A DNA stretch of 64,000 nucleotides from NCBI GenBank assembly GCA_017447445.1, contig JAFSNK010000038.1:24614-88613 (forward strand), in the 5' to 3' direction. The DNA is from Clostridia bacterium (GTDB taxonomy: Bacteria > Bacillota > Clostridia > Oscillospirales > CAG-382). Positions 1-8,818 of the stretch are shown piece by piece. Numbering within the stretch: the stretch's first letter is position 1; the number at the start of each line of letters is the position of its first letter. Made by a program: the position numbers and the translations under genes. Below the pieces are notes generated by a model, which saw nothing but the letters and a program-made list of their open reading frames with translations, searched no databases and had not been told where the DNA came from.

Positions 1-2
1 GC

Positions 3-176
3 GCCTACGTCGACAAAACGATGTATCTGCACAGGACCGGCGAAACGATACACGATATCACCGACCTGTTCGTATATTTCATAAAATACGATCCCACTCC
101 GGATAACGGAACGGACGACGCCAAATGGATCGTCGCCGCGCAGTACGACGCGAAAGGAGTTAAGAACGAGGAATGA
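3..176 (+). CDS. C-terminal end of an unrecognised protein (partial)
   Basis: These are the last 57 codons of a gene that starts before the window. The frame stays open from base 3 and ends at a TGA that overlaps the next gene's ATG (ATGA), so the two are probably translationally coupled. The visible tail is hydrophilic, with an aspartate-rich stretch near the end, and has no membrane segment or motif I can name. The neighbouring genes suggest an envelope or polysaccharide role, but that is inference from position only. Confidence 0.6.
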   Translation, partial: AYVDKTMYLHRTGETIHDITDLFVYFIKYDPTPDNGTDDAKWIVAAQYDAKGVKNEE

Positions 177-1270
177 GCGCGAAAAATAACAGACCTGTAT
201 GGCAGAAAATACTGATCACCGCGGGCAAGGTGTTGGGATTCATCGCGACTTTCGCGATCCTCGTGGTGATAACTCTGCTCATCACGATGCAGATAATAGT
301 CCGCACGTCGAGCTACGCCCGCACCTCCTTCATCTCCACCGTGCTCGAGACCGGGCAAATGAAGTTCCTCGCGCGGCTTTCGCTTTCCGAGGATGAGATA
401 AACGAAGTCATCCGCGGCAACCAGATGAAGAAAATGGACGTCGAGGTCGACGAAGGGCTTATACACGTTCACGGCGGCGAAGGCGGCAAGGTGGACGACG
501 TCGGCATAGACGACGAAAAGGATATAGAGATAGTCGAGATCTCCGGGTTGACCTACAAAGCCACTTTGATGATAGTCAAAGATCCTTCGCGCGTGAGCGT
601 GGCGACGCTTGCGGACGAAAACGGCAACTGGCCGACCTACGGCATCCCGCTGGGCGATTTCGCGCCGCGGTTCGGCGCGATCGGCTGCATAAACGGCGGG
701 CTTTACAACCAGAACGGCAACTCCGGCGGCCACCCCTACGGCGTGGTGGTGTCCAACGGCAAGATACTTCGCAACTACCCGCAGGAATGGGGCGCCCTGG
801 TGCTTATCGGCATCACGGACAAAAACATCCTGCAGATAGTCGACGTTTCGAAGATGAGCCAGAAGGAATGCGAAGCGATGATAAAAGAGCGCGGCATCCG
901 CGACGCCGTCTGCTTCCAGGACCAGATGAACGTGGAAGTGAACCACTTCGTTCAGCTTATAATCAACGGCGAACCGCGCGACCTCGAGGGCCGCGGCAGC
1001 GGTCTTAACCCGCGCACCGCCATAGGCCAGCGTGCCGACGGCGCTATGCTCCTGCTCGTTACCGACGGGCGCGGCACCAGCAGCCACGCCGGCGCCTCCG
1101 CGGCGGACCTTATAGATATAATGCTTAAATACGGCGCGGTGAACGCCGCCAACCTCGACGGCGGCAGCTCCACCTGTATGTTCTATAACGGCGAATATCT
1201 GCAGACGAGCACGACGTTTTATTTCAGTCAGACGACCTGGAAGCTGCCCTGCGCGTTCATAGTAAAATAA
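173..1270 (+). CDS. Phosphodiester glycosidase (NAGPA) family membrane-anchored protein
   Basis: The 365-residue protein has one N-terminal membrane segment (about residues 17-43) with no cleavage site, then an extracytoplasmic domain. Residues about 125-365 look like the NAGPA / phosphodiester glycosidase domain, which in this family removes sugars linked through a phosphodiester. Visible family motifs are INGG (173-176), NPRTAIGQ (279-286), TDGRG (297-301) and NLDGGSST (327-334). Bacterial members are often annotated as exopolysaccharide biosynthesis proteins. The start overlaps the upstream stop (ATGA), and 21 bases separate its stop from the glycosyltransferase gene, so these form one envelope-polysaccharide transcription unit. 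The substrate is unknown. Confidence 0.88.
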   Translation: MSAKNNRPVWQKILITAGKVLGFIATFAILVVITLLITMQIIVRTSSYARTSFISTVLETGQMKFLARLSLSEDEINEVIRGNQMKKMDVEVDEGLIHVHGGEGGKVDDVGIDDEKDIEIVEISGLTYKATLMIVKDPSRVSVATLADENGNWPTYGIPLGDFAPRFGAIGCINGGLYNQNGNSGGHPYGVVVSNGKILRNYPQEWGALVLIGITDKNILQIVDVSKMSQKECEAMIKERGIRDAVCFQDQMNVEVNHFVQLIINGEPRDLEGRGSGLNPRTAIGQRADGAMLLLVTDGRGTSSHAGASAADLIDIMLKYGAVNAANLDGGSSTCMFYNGEYLQTSTTFYFSQTTWKLPCAFIVK

Positions 1271-1291
1271 AACCGGATAATAAGGCGAGCT

Positions 1292-2371
1292 ATGCAAGAA
1301 TACAGCGGAATAACCGTAATAATACCCTCCTATGAACCCGACGAAAACCTTTTGACCACGGTCAAGGGCGTTATCGACGCGGGTTTTTCGGACGTTGTGG
1401 TGGTGAACGACGGCAGCGGCCCGGACCACGCGGAGGTATTCGGCTCCGTCGCCGCGCTGCCGGAAGTAACGCTGCTCCGGCACGAGGTCAACCGCGGCAA
1501 GGGCGCCGCGCTTAAAACGGCGTTCCGGTATATCGCCGAAAACCGCCCGGATTCAGTCGGAGCCGTCACCGCCGACAGCGACGGGCAGCACCTCGCAAAG
1601 GATATCCGCGCCTGCGTGGACGAAATGATCAAAACCGGCGAATGCGTGCTCGGCGCGCGCGATTTCACGCAGCCCGGCATCCCGGAGCGCAGCTTAAAGG
1701 GCAACCGCATAACCCAAAAGGTGTTCAAGCGCTTTTTCGGAGTGGAGGTCACCGATACGCAGACGGGGCTGCGGGCGTTCCCGGCGAAGTATTACGAAAA
1801 TCTTATTGCGACCGCGGGCGAAAGGTACGAGTACGAAAACAATATGCTGCTCACCTTCCGCGATAAAAAAATGCCGTTTACGGAAGTGAAGATCGAAACG
1901 GTCTATATCGACAAGAACGCCGCTTCGCATTTCCGCCCGGTGCGCGATTCGGCGCGTATCTACTACCGCCTTTTCGAACGCGTTATAAAATACGCCGCCA
2001 GCTCGGTGTTCTGCACTCTGGTGGAAAACGTTATGCAGACCGTGCTGCACGGGGTTCTGAAAAGCGCGATCTCGTCGCTCGCCGTGCTGGAGCTCGCCGC
2101 CTTCCTGCCCTCGCGCATAGTCTCGGCGCTGCTCAATTATTTCATAAACAGGAATTTCGTTTTCGAAGAAAAGCAAAGCACCGGCTCGTTCGGCAGATAC
2201 GCGGCGCTGTGGGCTTCGCAGGCGGCGGTCACCTGGCTTTGCACGACGGGCATCCAGGCGCTCGTCGGCGGCACGGAAGGGTTCGTTTACTTCCTGCTCA
2301 TCACAGTGGTGAAGACGGCGATATTCTTCGTAAGCTATAAAATCCAAAAGAAGTGGGTGTTCAAGACGTAA
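1292..2371 (+). CDS. Family 2 glycosyltransferase fused to a GtrA membrane domain
   Basis: This 359-residue protein has two parts. Residues 1-230 form a GT-A glycosyltransferase domain of the dolichol-phosphate-sugar synthase type, with the nucleotide site VNDGSG (38-43), the metal-binding DSD in TADSDGQH (93-100) and a DTQTGLRAF motif near 155. Residues about 235-355 carry four hydrophobic segments typical of GtrA, a family thought to help flip polyprenyl-phosphate sugars across the membrane. A single chain could thus make and translocate an undecaprenyl-phosphate sugar for cell-surface glycosylation. The fusion is known in Bacillota. It is followed directly by a PAP2 phosphatase, fitting lipid-carrier recycling (inference). 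Confidence 0.9.
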   Translation: MQEYSGITVIIPSYEPDENLLTTVKGVIDAGFSDVVVVNDGSGPDHAEVFGSVAALPEVTLLRHEVNRGKGAALKTAFRYIAENRPDSVGAVTADSDGQHLAKDIRACVDEMIKTGECVLGARDFTQPGIPERSLKGNRITQKVFKRFFGVEVTDTQTGLRAFPAKYYENLIATAGERYEYENNMLLTFRDKKMPFTEVKIETVYIDKNAASHFRPVRDSARIYYRLFERVIKYAASSVFCTLVENVMQTVLHGVLKSAISSLAVLELAAFLPSRIVSALLNYFINRNFVFEEKQSTGSFGRYAALWASQAAVTWLCTTGIQALVGGTEGFVYFLLITVVKTAIFFVSYKIQKKWVFKT

Positions 2372-3018
2372 TGGAAGGATTGATAAACGGCATAATAAAT
2401 ATCGACGTTGCGATACTGCAGTTTTTCGTCGATAACGTACATAATCCCGTGTTGGACGTTATAATGAAGATACTTACGATGTTCGGCGAAGGCGGCATAT
2501 TCTGGATCGCCGTCTGCGTGGTCTGCATGGCGTTCCCCAAAACGCGCAAGATAGGGTTCACCATGGCGATAGCGATGCTGCTCGGGTTCGCGATCGGCAA
2601 CGGGATCATAAAAAACGTCGTCGCGCGGCACAGGCCCTATGAGCTGGCGCAGTTCAGTGCGTTCCCAATAGTTAAAAAATTAAGCGACTGGTCGTTCCCG
2701 TCGGGGCATACGCTCGCCTCGTTCGAAGCGGCGGTCTCGATCTTCTGCTGGCGCAAAAAATGGGGCGCTGCGGCGCTGGCGCTCGCTTTGTGCGTGGCGG
2801 TCTCGCGCATATATCTTATCGTGCATTATCCCAGCGACGTCATAGCGGGAGCCCTGCTCGGCACCGCGTTCGCGCTGGTCGCGTTCTTCATAATAAAAAC
2901 GCTCTATACGAAATACGATCTCGATTCCCGGCTGCTTTTCCGTTTCGAAAAGGAACGCGCGAAGAAAAGCTCCGCTTCCGCCGCGAAAACGGAGGAGGCC
3001 GGAAATTCGGGGGAATGA
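2371..3018 (+). CDS. PAP2-family membrane phosphatase
   Basis: An integral membrane phosphatase of the PAP2 superfamily, 215 residues from the ATG at 2371, which overlaps the previous TAA (TAATG). An in-frame ATG at 2353 would add six residues but lies inside the previous gene. All three catalytic blocks are present: K-x6-RP (K81, R88-P89), SGH (111-113) and SR-x5-H-x3-D (S145, R146, H152, D156). Family members dephosphorylate phosphatidic acid, undecaprenyl pyrophosphate or related lipids on the outer face of the membrane. Directly after a GT2-GtrA gene, recycling of an undecaprenyl carrier is the most likely role, but the substrate cannot be read from sequence. The lysine- and alanine-rich tail is unremarkable. 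Confidence 0.9.
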   Translation: MEGLINGIINIDVAILQFFVDNVHNPVLDVIMKILTMFGEGGIFWIAVCVVCMAFPKTRKIGFTMAIAMLLGFAIGNGIIKNVVARHRPYELAQFSAFPIVKKLSDWSFPSGHTLASFEAAVSIFCWRKKWGAAALALALCVAVSRIYLIVHYPSDVIAGALLGTAFALVAFFIIKTLYTKYDLDSRLLFRFEKERAKKSSASAAKTEEAGNSGE

Positions 3019-3019
3019 T

Positions 3020-3562
3020 ATGAAGATCTTTGAAACCGGCATAAGGTTTTTCTCGGTGAAGGAAGTCGTCCGCGGGGAAAAGGGGTTTACCGAATTCCTG
3101 CGCGGCGGCGCTCTGCCCGTCGACGGGTTCACCGTCGATTACGACAACGGGACCGTCAACAGCGTGTGGGACTTCCGCCCGGACGCGCCCGCGGGCGAGC
3201 AGATACACGCGCTTGCCGCCCGAGCGAACGAAAACGCGGCGCTGGCTTCGGAACGGTATGTTTTCGCCCCGGGCGACGACGAAAGCGGCATAACCGTTTC
3301 GTTCGTGAGCGACGGAGGCGAAGCCGCAAACTTCCGCGGCGAAGCGGCGAACGAGTTCGCAAAAAATATGCGCGCGCTGTTCGACCGGCTCGGCAAGCCC
3401 GCAGACTTTCATCAGAAGATATATCCGTGCGAACAGGCGGGCGCCTTTGCCCCCGCTTCAGTGATCACGGCGGGCTGGTGGTGCCCGGAATGCGGCGCCT
3501 TGGGAAACACGGGTAAATTCTGCCCGAACTGCGGCGCGAAAAAACCGCAGGATAAAGAATAA
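3020..3562 (+). CDS. Zinc-ribbon protein of unknown function
   Basis: A 180-residue soluble protein with no signal peptide. The only recognisable element is a C-terminal zinc ribbon (about residues 153-172) with two CPxCG knuckles, WWCPECG and FCPNCGAKK. The first 150 residues are acidic and resemble nothing I can name. It starts one base after the PAP2 stop, so it belongs to the same operon, and a weak hairpin with a T-run follows it. Such short C-terminal ribbons are common on clostridial proteins and usually provide structure or a protein/nucleic-acid contact. Function is not assigned. Confidence 0.75.
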   Translation: MKIFETGIRFFSVKEVVRGEKGFTEFLRGGALPVDGFTVDYDNGTVNSVWDFRPDAPAGEQIHALAARANENAALASERYVFAPGDDESGITVSFVSDGGEAANFRGEAANEFAKNMRALFDRLGKPADFHQKIYPCEQAGAFAPASVITAGWWCPECGALGNTGKFCPNCGAKKPQDKE

Positions 3563-3572
3563 AACGCCTAAA

Positions 3573-3617
3573 GGAGCGAATACCGTTTGGGATATTCCCG
3601 CGCCGCGCTCTTTTTTG
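3573..3617 (+). terminator. Possible weak terminator after the zinc-ribbon gene
   Basis: GAGCG (3574-3578) can pair with CGCTC (3606-3610), with an inner GAATA/TATTC pairing, and six T residues follow at 3611-3616. The internal loop is large, so this is a weak candidate that may only attenuate. Confidence 0.35.
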
Positions 3618-3634
3618 TTTTGAAAGGAAGAATT

Positions 3635-4030
3635 ATGTTCTACGGATGCGAGACCGCGCCCGAAGAGGTCAAAAAGCTGTATAACGACCTTAAAAAATGC
3701 TGGTGCGCGGAGACCTGCGCGCCGCGGATGCGCGGCGGGTGGAGCAAAGAAAACCCCGCTTTGGGCCAATGCTCGGTCACCGCGTTCCTCGCGCAGGATA
3801 TTTTCGGCGGCGAGGTGTGGGGAGTCCCGCTCGGCGACGGGAACTGCCATTGCTTCAACGTCGTTTCCGGCGCGGAATTCGACCTTACGAGCGAGCAGTT
3901 CCCGGCGGGGAGCGTGGATTATTCGGACCGCACGCTCCAATCGCGCGGGGAGCATTTCGCCAAGGCGGAAAAATACGAAAGATATCTGCTGCTGCGAGCC
4001 CGCCTGGCGGAATCGCGCGCGAATAATTAA
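3635..4030 (+). CDS. YunG-like small protein
   Basis: A 131-residue soluble protein. I chose the ATG at 3635 because GAAAGGAAG sits seven bases upstream; the upstream in-frame ATG at 3587 has no such site. The sequence resembles the YunG family: a W/C-rich N-terminus (KKCWCAETCAPRM), then GQCSVTAFLAQDIFGG and a GDGNCHCFN segment. The conserved Cys, Asp and His could suggest a thiol-hydrolase-like fold, but no activity is known to me for the family. It follows a possible weak terminator, so it may be expressed separately from the envelope genes. Confidence 0.7.
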   Translation: MFYGCETAPEEVKKLYNDLKKCWCAETCAPRMRGGWSKENPALGQCSVTAFLAQDIFGGEVWGVPLGDGNCHCFNVVSGAEFDLTSEQFPAGSVDYSDRTLQSRGEHFAKAEKYERYLLLRARLAESRANN

Positions 4031-4107
4031 CATATAATTAATAAACGGAATATATTATTATTTCGTATTATTCTACATTATTATCATTAATCGGAGAAAT
4101 TGCTTCT
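4031..4107 (+). promoter_or_regulatory. AT-rich leader/promoter region of the fak-plsX operon
   Basis: This 77-base gap is almost entirely A and T, in sharp contrast to the GC-rich genes on both sides, and it precedes the first gene of a tightly packed five-gene operon. TATAAT occurs at 4033-4038 but without a good -35 hexamer at the right distance, so I cannot place the start site. I saw no FapR-like or FabT-like box. A GGAGA ribosome-binding site precedes the ATG at 4108. Confidence 0.5.
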
Positions 4108-5760
4108 ATGAGCACGTTGGCTGTTGACGGAAGAACATACGCGCGGATGCTGCTTAACGGCGCCGCGTTACTCGAAGAACACGCCGAAGAGATCAACGCG
4201 ATGAACGTTTTCCCGGTATCGGACGGCGACACCGGAACGAACATGGCGCGCACCATGGAAGGCGGGCTTGCGGAGGCGGGGCGCGAAGGCGTTCCGGAAA
4301 GCATATCCGAAGCGTCCGCCCGCTTCACCCGCGGGGCGCTGCTTTCAGCGCGGGGAAACTCCGGCGTTATTCTTTCGCAGATTTTCGCGGGGATAAACGA
4401 AAAGCTCGCGAATTGCGAAAAGGCGACCGCGGCGGAGCTTGCCGAGGCGTACAGGAACGGCGTTTCGAAGGCGTACGCCGCGGTGCAGAATCCCACGGAG
4501 GGGACTATACTCACCGTCTTCCGCGAAAGCACCGAAACAGCCGCTTCCAAAGCGGCGAACGGCGCCACGGTGGAAGAGTTTCTGGAATCGCATATCGCCG
4601 AAGCTCGCGCTTCGCTCGCGCGGACGAAGGACCTGCTGCCCGTGCTTGCGGAAGCCGGCGTGGTCGATTCCGGCGCGGCGGGGTATCTTTACATAGCGGA
4701 GGGTATGTTCGAAGCGCTCTGCGGCAAGGAAACGGATTTCGTGCTTCCCGGCTCGCAGGAAAAACGGCAGGCGGCTGTGGATATCGACCTTTTCACGCGG
4801 GACAGCGTGCTGGAGTTCGGCTACTGCACCGAGTTTATGCTGCGGCTCACCACCGCGAAGACCGACCCGGATTCTTTCGAGGTCGGCACGGTCACCGAAC
4901 AGCTCACCGCGCTCGGCGGCGAAAGCATAGTCGCCTATAAAACGGGCGATATAATAAAGATCCACGTGCATACTTTTACCCCCGGGAAGATCTTGGAATG
5001 CGCGCAGAAATACGGCGAATTCCTCACCGTAAAGATCGAGAATATGTCGTTGGGGCATTCCGAGCGCATAAAGCCCGCGAAGAAACCGGACAACGGCAAA
5101 AAATACGCCGTCGTCGCAGTCGCTTCCGGCGAAGGAATGGCGGCGCTGTTCCGCGAGATGGGCGCCGACGCCATCGTTTCCGGCGGGCAGACCTCCAACC
5201 CCTCCACGCAGGATTTCGTGCGCGCCTTCGGGCAGTGCGCGGCGGAGGATATTATCGTGCTGCCCAACCACAAGAACATAATACTCGCCGCGGAACAGGC
5301 GGCGAAGATCTACGAAGGGGCGCGCGTACACGTGGTCGAAAGCCGCAGCTTTATGCAGGGCTTCGGCGCGCTTTCCGTTTTAACGCCCGGAATAACCGAT
5401 ATCGAAGCGCTTATAACAAGCGCGCGCAACGCCGCCGCGAGCGTGGAGGGATATCAGGTGACAAGGGCGGTGCGCGACGCGGAGATAAACGGCGCGAAGG
5501 TCAAAAACGGCGAATACATAGCGATAGGCGACGGCGGCATCGCCGCTTCCGCGCAGACCGCGAACGAAGCGGTGCTTGCGATGCTGGAAAACGCCGATAC
5601 CGATATGTGCGAGATAATCACGCTGTTCGCGGGGGCGGATACGAGCGCGGAACAGCGCGCGGAGCTTACCGCAAGGATCAACGAGCTTTATCCCGATTTG
5701 GAAACGGTCGTTTACGAAAGCGGCCAGGAAATATACGATTATTACGTAGCATTGGAGTAA
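4108..5760 (+). CDS. fakA: FakA-like fatty acid kinase (DhaL/DAK2 domain protein)
   Basis: The 550-residue length matches the YloV/FakA family. An N-terminal DhaL ATP-binding domain (about residues 8-200) carries the Mg-ATP motif MNVFPVSDGDTGTNM (32-46; D39 and D41 are the expected metal ligands) and SARGNSGVILSQ (about 83-94). A middle linker and a C-terminal domain (about 320-550) complete the architecture. FakA phosphorylates fatty acids presented by a FakB (DegV) protein to give acyl-phosphate. Here the partner genes plsX and degV follow in the same operon, which strongly supports that reaction. Unusually, there is no asp23/yloU upstream and no recG downstream, the common context of this gene in Bacillota. 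Confidence 0.9.
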   Translation: MSTLAVDGRTYARMLLNGAALLEEHAEEINAMNVFPVSDGDTGTNMARTMEGGLAEAGREGVPESISEASARFTRGALLSARGNSGVILSQIFAGINEKLANCEKATAAELAEAYRNGVSKAYAAVQNPTEGTILTVFRESTETAASKAANGATVEEFLESHIAEARASLARTKDLLPVLAEAGVVDSGAAGYLYIAEGMFEALCGKETDFVLPGSQEKRQAAVDIDLFTRDSVLEFGYCTEFMLRLTTAKTDPDSFEVGTVTEQLTALGGESIVAYKTGDIIKIHVHTFTPGKILECAQKYGEFLTVKIENMSLGHSERIKPAKKPDNGKKYAVVAVASGEGMAALFREMGADAIVSGGQTSNPSTQDFVRAFGQCAAEDIIVLPNHKNIILAAEQAAKIYEGARVHVVESRSFMQGFGALSVLTPGITDIEALITSARNAAASVEGYQVTRAVRDAEINGAKVKNGEYIAIGDGGIAASAQTANEAVLAMLENADTDMCEIITLFAGADTSAEQRAELTARINELYPDLETVVYESGQEIYDYYVALE

Positions 5761-5763
5761 GAT

Positions 5764-6750
5764 ATGTCGGAAGTAAAGATAATTCTGGATACCCGCGGCG
5801 GCGACAAAGGCGCGGAAGAGCTTGTAAAAGGCGCGGCGCTCGCTCTGGAACGCTTCCCGGAGCTTAAGCTCGCGCTGGCGGGGGACCGCGGCGTTATCGG
5901 ATCTGCGGCAAAAGAAAACGGTATGCCGGAAGACCGGTTCGAAATAATCGAAGCGGCGACTGAGATCACGAATTACGACGATCCCGCGCAGGCGCTTTTC
6001 AAAAAGACCGATTCTTCGATGCTGGTCTCGATGGAAACGCTTGCTAAGCGCGGCGATATATTCGGGATGATCACCTGCGGCAACACCGCGGTGCTGCTTT
6101 CCGGCGTGATAAGATACCTGCCCGGCGAAACGCGCGTGCGGCCCGCGCTGGCGGCGGTGCTCCCCGCGCAGAACGGAAAGTTCACCTGCCTGGTGGATAC
6201 CGGCGCGACTGTGGACTGCAACCCGCAGATGCTGCACCACTTCGCGCGGCTCGGCACACAGCTCATGCGCGATATGTACGGCATCGCATCGCCGCGCGTC
6301 GGCCTGCTTTCAAACGGCGCGGAGCCCACAAAGGGCAACAAGCTCGTTAAGGAAACGCATCCGCTGCTCGCCGCGGACGAAACGCTTGGTTTTATCGGCA
6401 ACGTCGAAGGAAACAACGCGCTTTCCGGCGTGTGCGACGTGCTTGTGTGCGACGGATTCGCGGGCAACCAGGTTTTGAAAGTCACCGAAGGCACCGCGAT
6501 GCGCATAATGACCGACATAATGGTCTACGCCCGCCGCGCCAAAAGCCGCGATATCGCCGCGCTGGGCGAGCATCTTATGGGAATATACGACATCGGCTCT
6601 TTGGGCGGCGGCATAGTACTCGGCTCGCCGAAGCCGGTTATAAAGGCGCGCGGCAGCGCCGATGCGAAAGCGGTTGTGAGCGTGTGCGGAATGCTTCTGA
6701 ATATGGCGGCTCACAAAGCGGTGTTCGACGCCGAAAAAAACAAGATATAA
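5764..6750 (+). CDS. plsX: Phosphate acyltransferase PlsX
   Basis: A 328-residue PlsX, which interconverts acyl-ACP and acyl-phosphate at the membrane face. Family segments are present: GETRVRPALAAVLP (about 120), a DTGATVDCNP motif, GLLSNGAEPTKGNKLVKE, FIGNVEG and CDGFAGNQVLK. The N-terminal motif reads DTRGGDKGAE where typical PlsX has DAMGGDHAP, so this copy is somewhat divergent. It starts three bases after fakA and precedes the degV gene. The usual PlsX neighbours (rpmF, fapR, fabD, fabG) are absent, which suggests a specialised paralogue coupled to the Fak proteins (inference). Confidence 0.93.
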   Translation: MSEVKIILDTRGGDKGAEELVKGAALALERFPELKLALAGDRGVIGSAAKENGMPEDRFEIIEAATEITNYDDPAQALFKKTDSSMLVSMETLAKRGDIFGMITCGNTAVLLSGVIRYLPGETRVRPALAAVLPAQNGKFTCLVDTGATVDCNPQMLHHFARLGTQLMRDMYGIASPRVGLLSNGAEPTKGNKLVKETHPLLAADETLGFIGNVEGNNALSGVCDVLVCDGFAGNQVLKVTEGTAMRIMTDIMVYARRAKSRDIAALGEHLMGIYDIGSLGGGIVLGSPKPVIKARGSADAKAVVSVCGMLLNMAAHKAVFDAEKNKI

Positions 6751-6776
6751 TTTTTGAATAAAAGGGGAATATGAAA

Positions 6777-7679
6777 ATGTCAAAGATCAGGATCGCCTGC
6801 ACCTCCACCGGATGTATCGAATACGCGCCGGAGCGTTACCACGGGCTGGGTATAGATATAATCCGCATACACGTGCTTTTCGAGGGAAAGGAATACAAAG
6901 AGGGGCTCGACCTCGACCCCGTCGCGTTTTACAAACGCCTTGAAACGATCGAGGACCCGAAAAACCACCTGCCCTCCACCGCGCTTCCCGACGTGGCGGA
7001 TATAAAAGCCGTTTTCGAGAACGCGATAAACGAAGGGTACGACGAGATCATAGTTTTCACGCTGTCGCAGGCGCTCGGCGGGACGTATAACCTCATCTGC
7101 CTCACCGCGAAGGAATACGAGGACAGGATAAAGATCCGCTGCGTCGATACCAAGACGACCTGCTTCGGCGAGGGATTTTTGGCGATAAAGGCGCGCGAGT
7201 TCGCCGACGCCGGAATGAGCGGCGATCAGATAATAAAAGAGATCGAATGGATGAAAAAGCGCCAGATATTCATCGGCGTGGACGGCAAGCTGGATTACCT
7301 TATCTATAACGGCCGCCTGAAGGGCGGAAAGGCGTTTATGGGACAGATGCTGAACATCTGCCCGGTGGTGCATTTTTCCAAGGAGGGCGAGATAGTCGCG
7401 CTGGAAAGCGTGCGCACGCAGAAGAAGGCGCTTGCCCGCACCTGCGAGCTGCTTAAAGAAGCGCTTGCCGGCAGGGACCCGAAGGATTACCTGCTCTGGC
7501 ACGTTTTCACCGGCCCCTCGCTGCTCGAAACGCTTAAGGAGATCGAGCCGAAATACGGCATACAGACCAACCACGAAGCCGTTATAATGTCCCCGGTCAG
7601 CGGATGCCACAACGGTCCGTGGCTCGCCGGCTACGGCGTTGCCTTCCTTCGCAGGGAAGACGAACCGTTGGAGGATTAA
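6777..7679 (+). CDS. DegV family fatty-acid-binding protein (FakB-like)
   Basis: About 300 residues, the usual length of DegV proteins, which hold a fatty acid in a pocket and hand it to FakA. The start MSKIRIACTST (ATG 6777) fits the family and leaves nine bases to the GGGG ribosome-binding site; an ATG at 6771 is possible. The N-terminal domain includes PSTALPDVADIKAVFE and FTLSQALGGTYN, corresponding to the lipid-carboxylate region, and the second domain includes YNGRLKGGKAFMGQML. A Cys-rich turn near the end (SPVSGCHNGP) resembles the family's PVxGxHxGPG motif with changes. It sits between plsX and an acyltransferase, matching a FakAB-PlsX channel. Confidence 0.9.
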   Translation: MSKIRIACTSTGCIEYAPERYHGLGIDIIRIHVLFEGKEYKEGLDLDPVAFYKRLETIEDPKNHLPSTALPDVADIKAVFENAINEGYDEIIVFTLSQALGGTYNLICLTAKEYEDRIKIRCVDTKTTCFGEGFLAIKAREFADAGMSGDQIIKEIEWMKKRQIFIGVDGKLDYLIYNGRLKGGKAFMGQMLNICPVVHFSKEGEIVALESVRTQKKALARTCELLKEALAGRDPKDYLLWHVFTGPSLLETLKEIEPKYGIQTNHEAVIMSPVSGCHNGPWLAGYGVAFLRREDEPLED

Positions 7680-7681
7680 GG

Positions 7682-8818
7682 ATGATAAGCGTCAGGGAGG
7701 TTTCAAGCGCAAAGGATATAAAAGAATTCATCGAATTCCCGCTTCGTTTGTATAAAGACTGCGTCTGGTACATCCCGGCGCTCTACGGTGACGAAAAGAA
7801 ACTTCTAAGGTCCGGCGGCAATTCCGAAAGCGCGGGATCGGCGTTCTTTATCGCCGAAAAGGACGGCAAGACCGCCGGCAGGATCCACGCGATAATACAG
7901 CATCAGCACAACTTGAAGCACGATTGCCTGCAGATGCGCTTTTCCCGCTTCGACAGCATAGACGACGAAGAGGTCGCGAAAAAGCTGTTCGAAGCCGCGG
8001 AACGGTGGGGCGCTTCCAAGGGAATGCTGGAGATCTGCGGCCCGCTCGGCTTTTCCGACCTCGACAGGGAAGGGATGCTGGTGGAAGGGTTCGAGGAGGA
8101 CACCACCTTCGAGGAGCAGTACAATTACGAATACTACGTTTCGTTAATGGAAAAATGCGGCTTCCGCAAGGACGTGGACTGGCTTGAGTTCGAGCTTAAA
8201 TACCCCAAGGAGCGCAACCCCATGCTTAAACGCGTGGCGGAGCGCGCGCTGGAGCTGAACAAGCTGCACATCGCCGACAACAATATGTCCAAACGGCAGT
8301 ATATCGCAAAATACCGCGACGGATTCTTCGACTGCATCGAGGAATGCTACGGCAAGCTCTACGGCACCGTTCCCCTCACGCGCGAGATGCAGGACGAGCT
8401 GATCTCTTCCTTTATGCTTATCGTGAACAAAAAATATCTCGTCTTCGTCTGCGACGAAAACGAGCGCGTCATAGCTTTGGGGCTGTGCTTCCCCGGCATC
8501 GGCCAGGCGGTGCGCAAAAGCGGCGGGCGTTTGACACCCGCGGCGCTTGTAAAGCTGCTTAAAACCGTTAAATCGCCGGAGGTGATCGACCTCGGTCTGG
8601 TCGCCGTGCGCCCGGAATATCAGAACGCGGGCATAAACGCCGTTATTCTGGATAAACTGCTGGATATGCTTTCGGAGGGGACCGTGCGCAAATGCGAAAC
8701 GAACCTTAACCTGGAAGGCAACACCGCCGTTATGTCGCAGTGGAAGTTTTTCGATTCGCGCCAACACAAGCGCCGCCGCTGCTATATAAAAACGATTGGA
8801 GAGAACAAAAATGCTTGA
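7682..8818 (+). CDS. GNAT-fold acyltransferase, possibly acyl-ACP dependent
   Basis: 378 residues from the ATG at 7682, which lies two bases after the degV stop and has AAGGATG directly around it; upstream in-frame starts lie inside degV. The N-terminus (VREVSSAKDIKEFIEFP, then LYKDCVWYIP) is typical of a broad family of 370-390-residue GNAT-like proteins. The C-terminal third (about 280-370) has the acyl-donor-binding GNAT features, with LVAVRPEYQNAGINAVIL. The acceptor is unknown. The gene overlaps the acyl carrier protein gene by eight bases and follows plsX and the Fak pair. I therefore infer that the donor may be acyl-ACP rather than acetyl-CoA, as in OlsB/NasR-type GNAT N-acyltransferases. 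Confidence 0.75.
   Translation: MISVREVSSAKDIKEFIEFPLRLYKDCVWYIPALYGDEKKLLRSGGNSESAGSAFFIAEKDGKTAGRIHAIIQHQHNLKHDCLQMRFSRFDSIDDEEVAKKLFEAAERWGASKGMLEICGPLGFSDLDREGMLVEGFEEDTTFEEQYNYEYYVSLMEKCGFRKDVDWLEFELKYPKERNPMLKRVAERALELNKLHIADNNMSKRQYIAKYRDGFFDCIEECYGKLYGTVPLTREMQDELISSFMLIVNKKYLVFVCDENERVIALGLCFPGIGQAVRKSGGRLTPAALVKLLKTVKSPEVIDLGLVAVRPEYQNAGINAVILDKLLDMLSEGTVRKCETNLNLEGNTAVMSQWKFFDSRQHKRRRCYIKTIGENKNA

Noticed and set aside
4108..5760. Dihydroxyacetone kinase (DAK2 domain)
   Set aside because: Length, C-terminal half and the plsX/degV neighbours fit FakA; no DhaK-type subunit is present.
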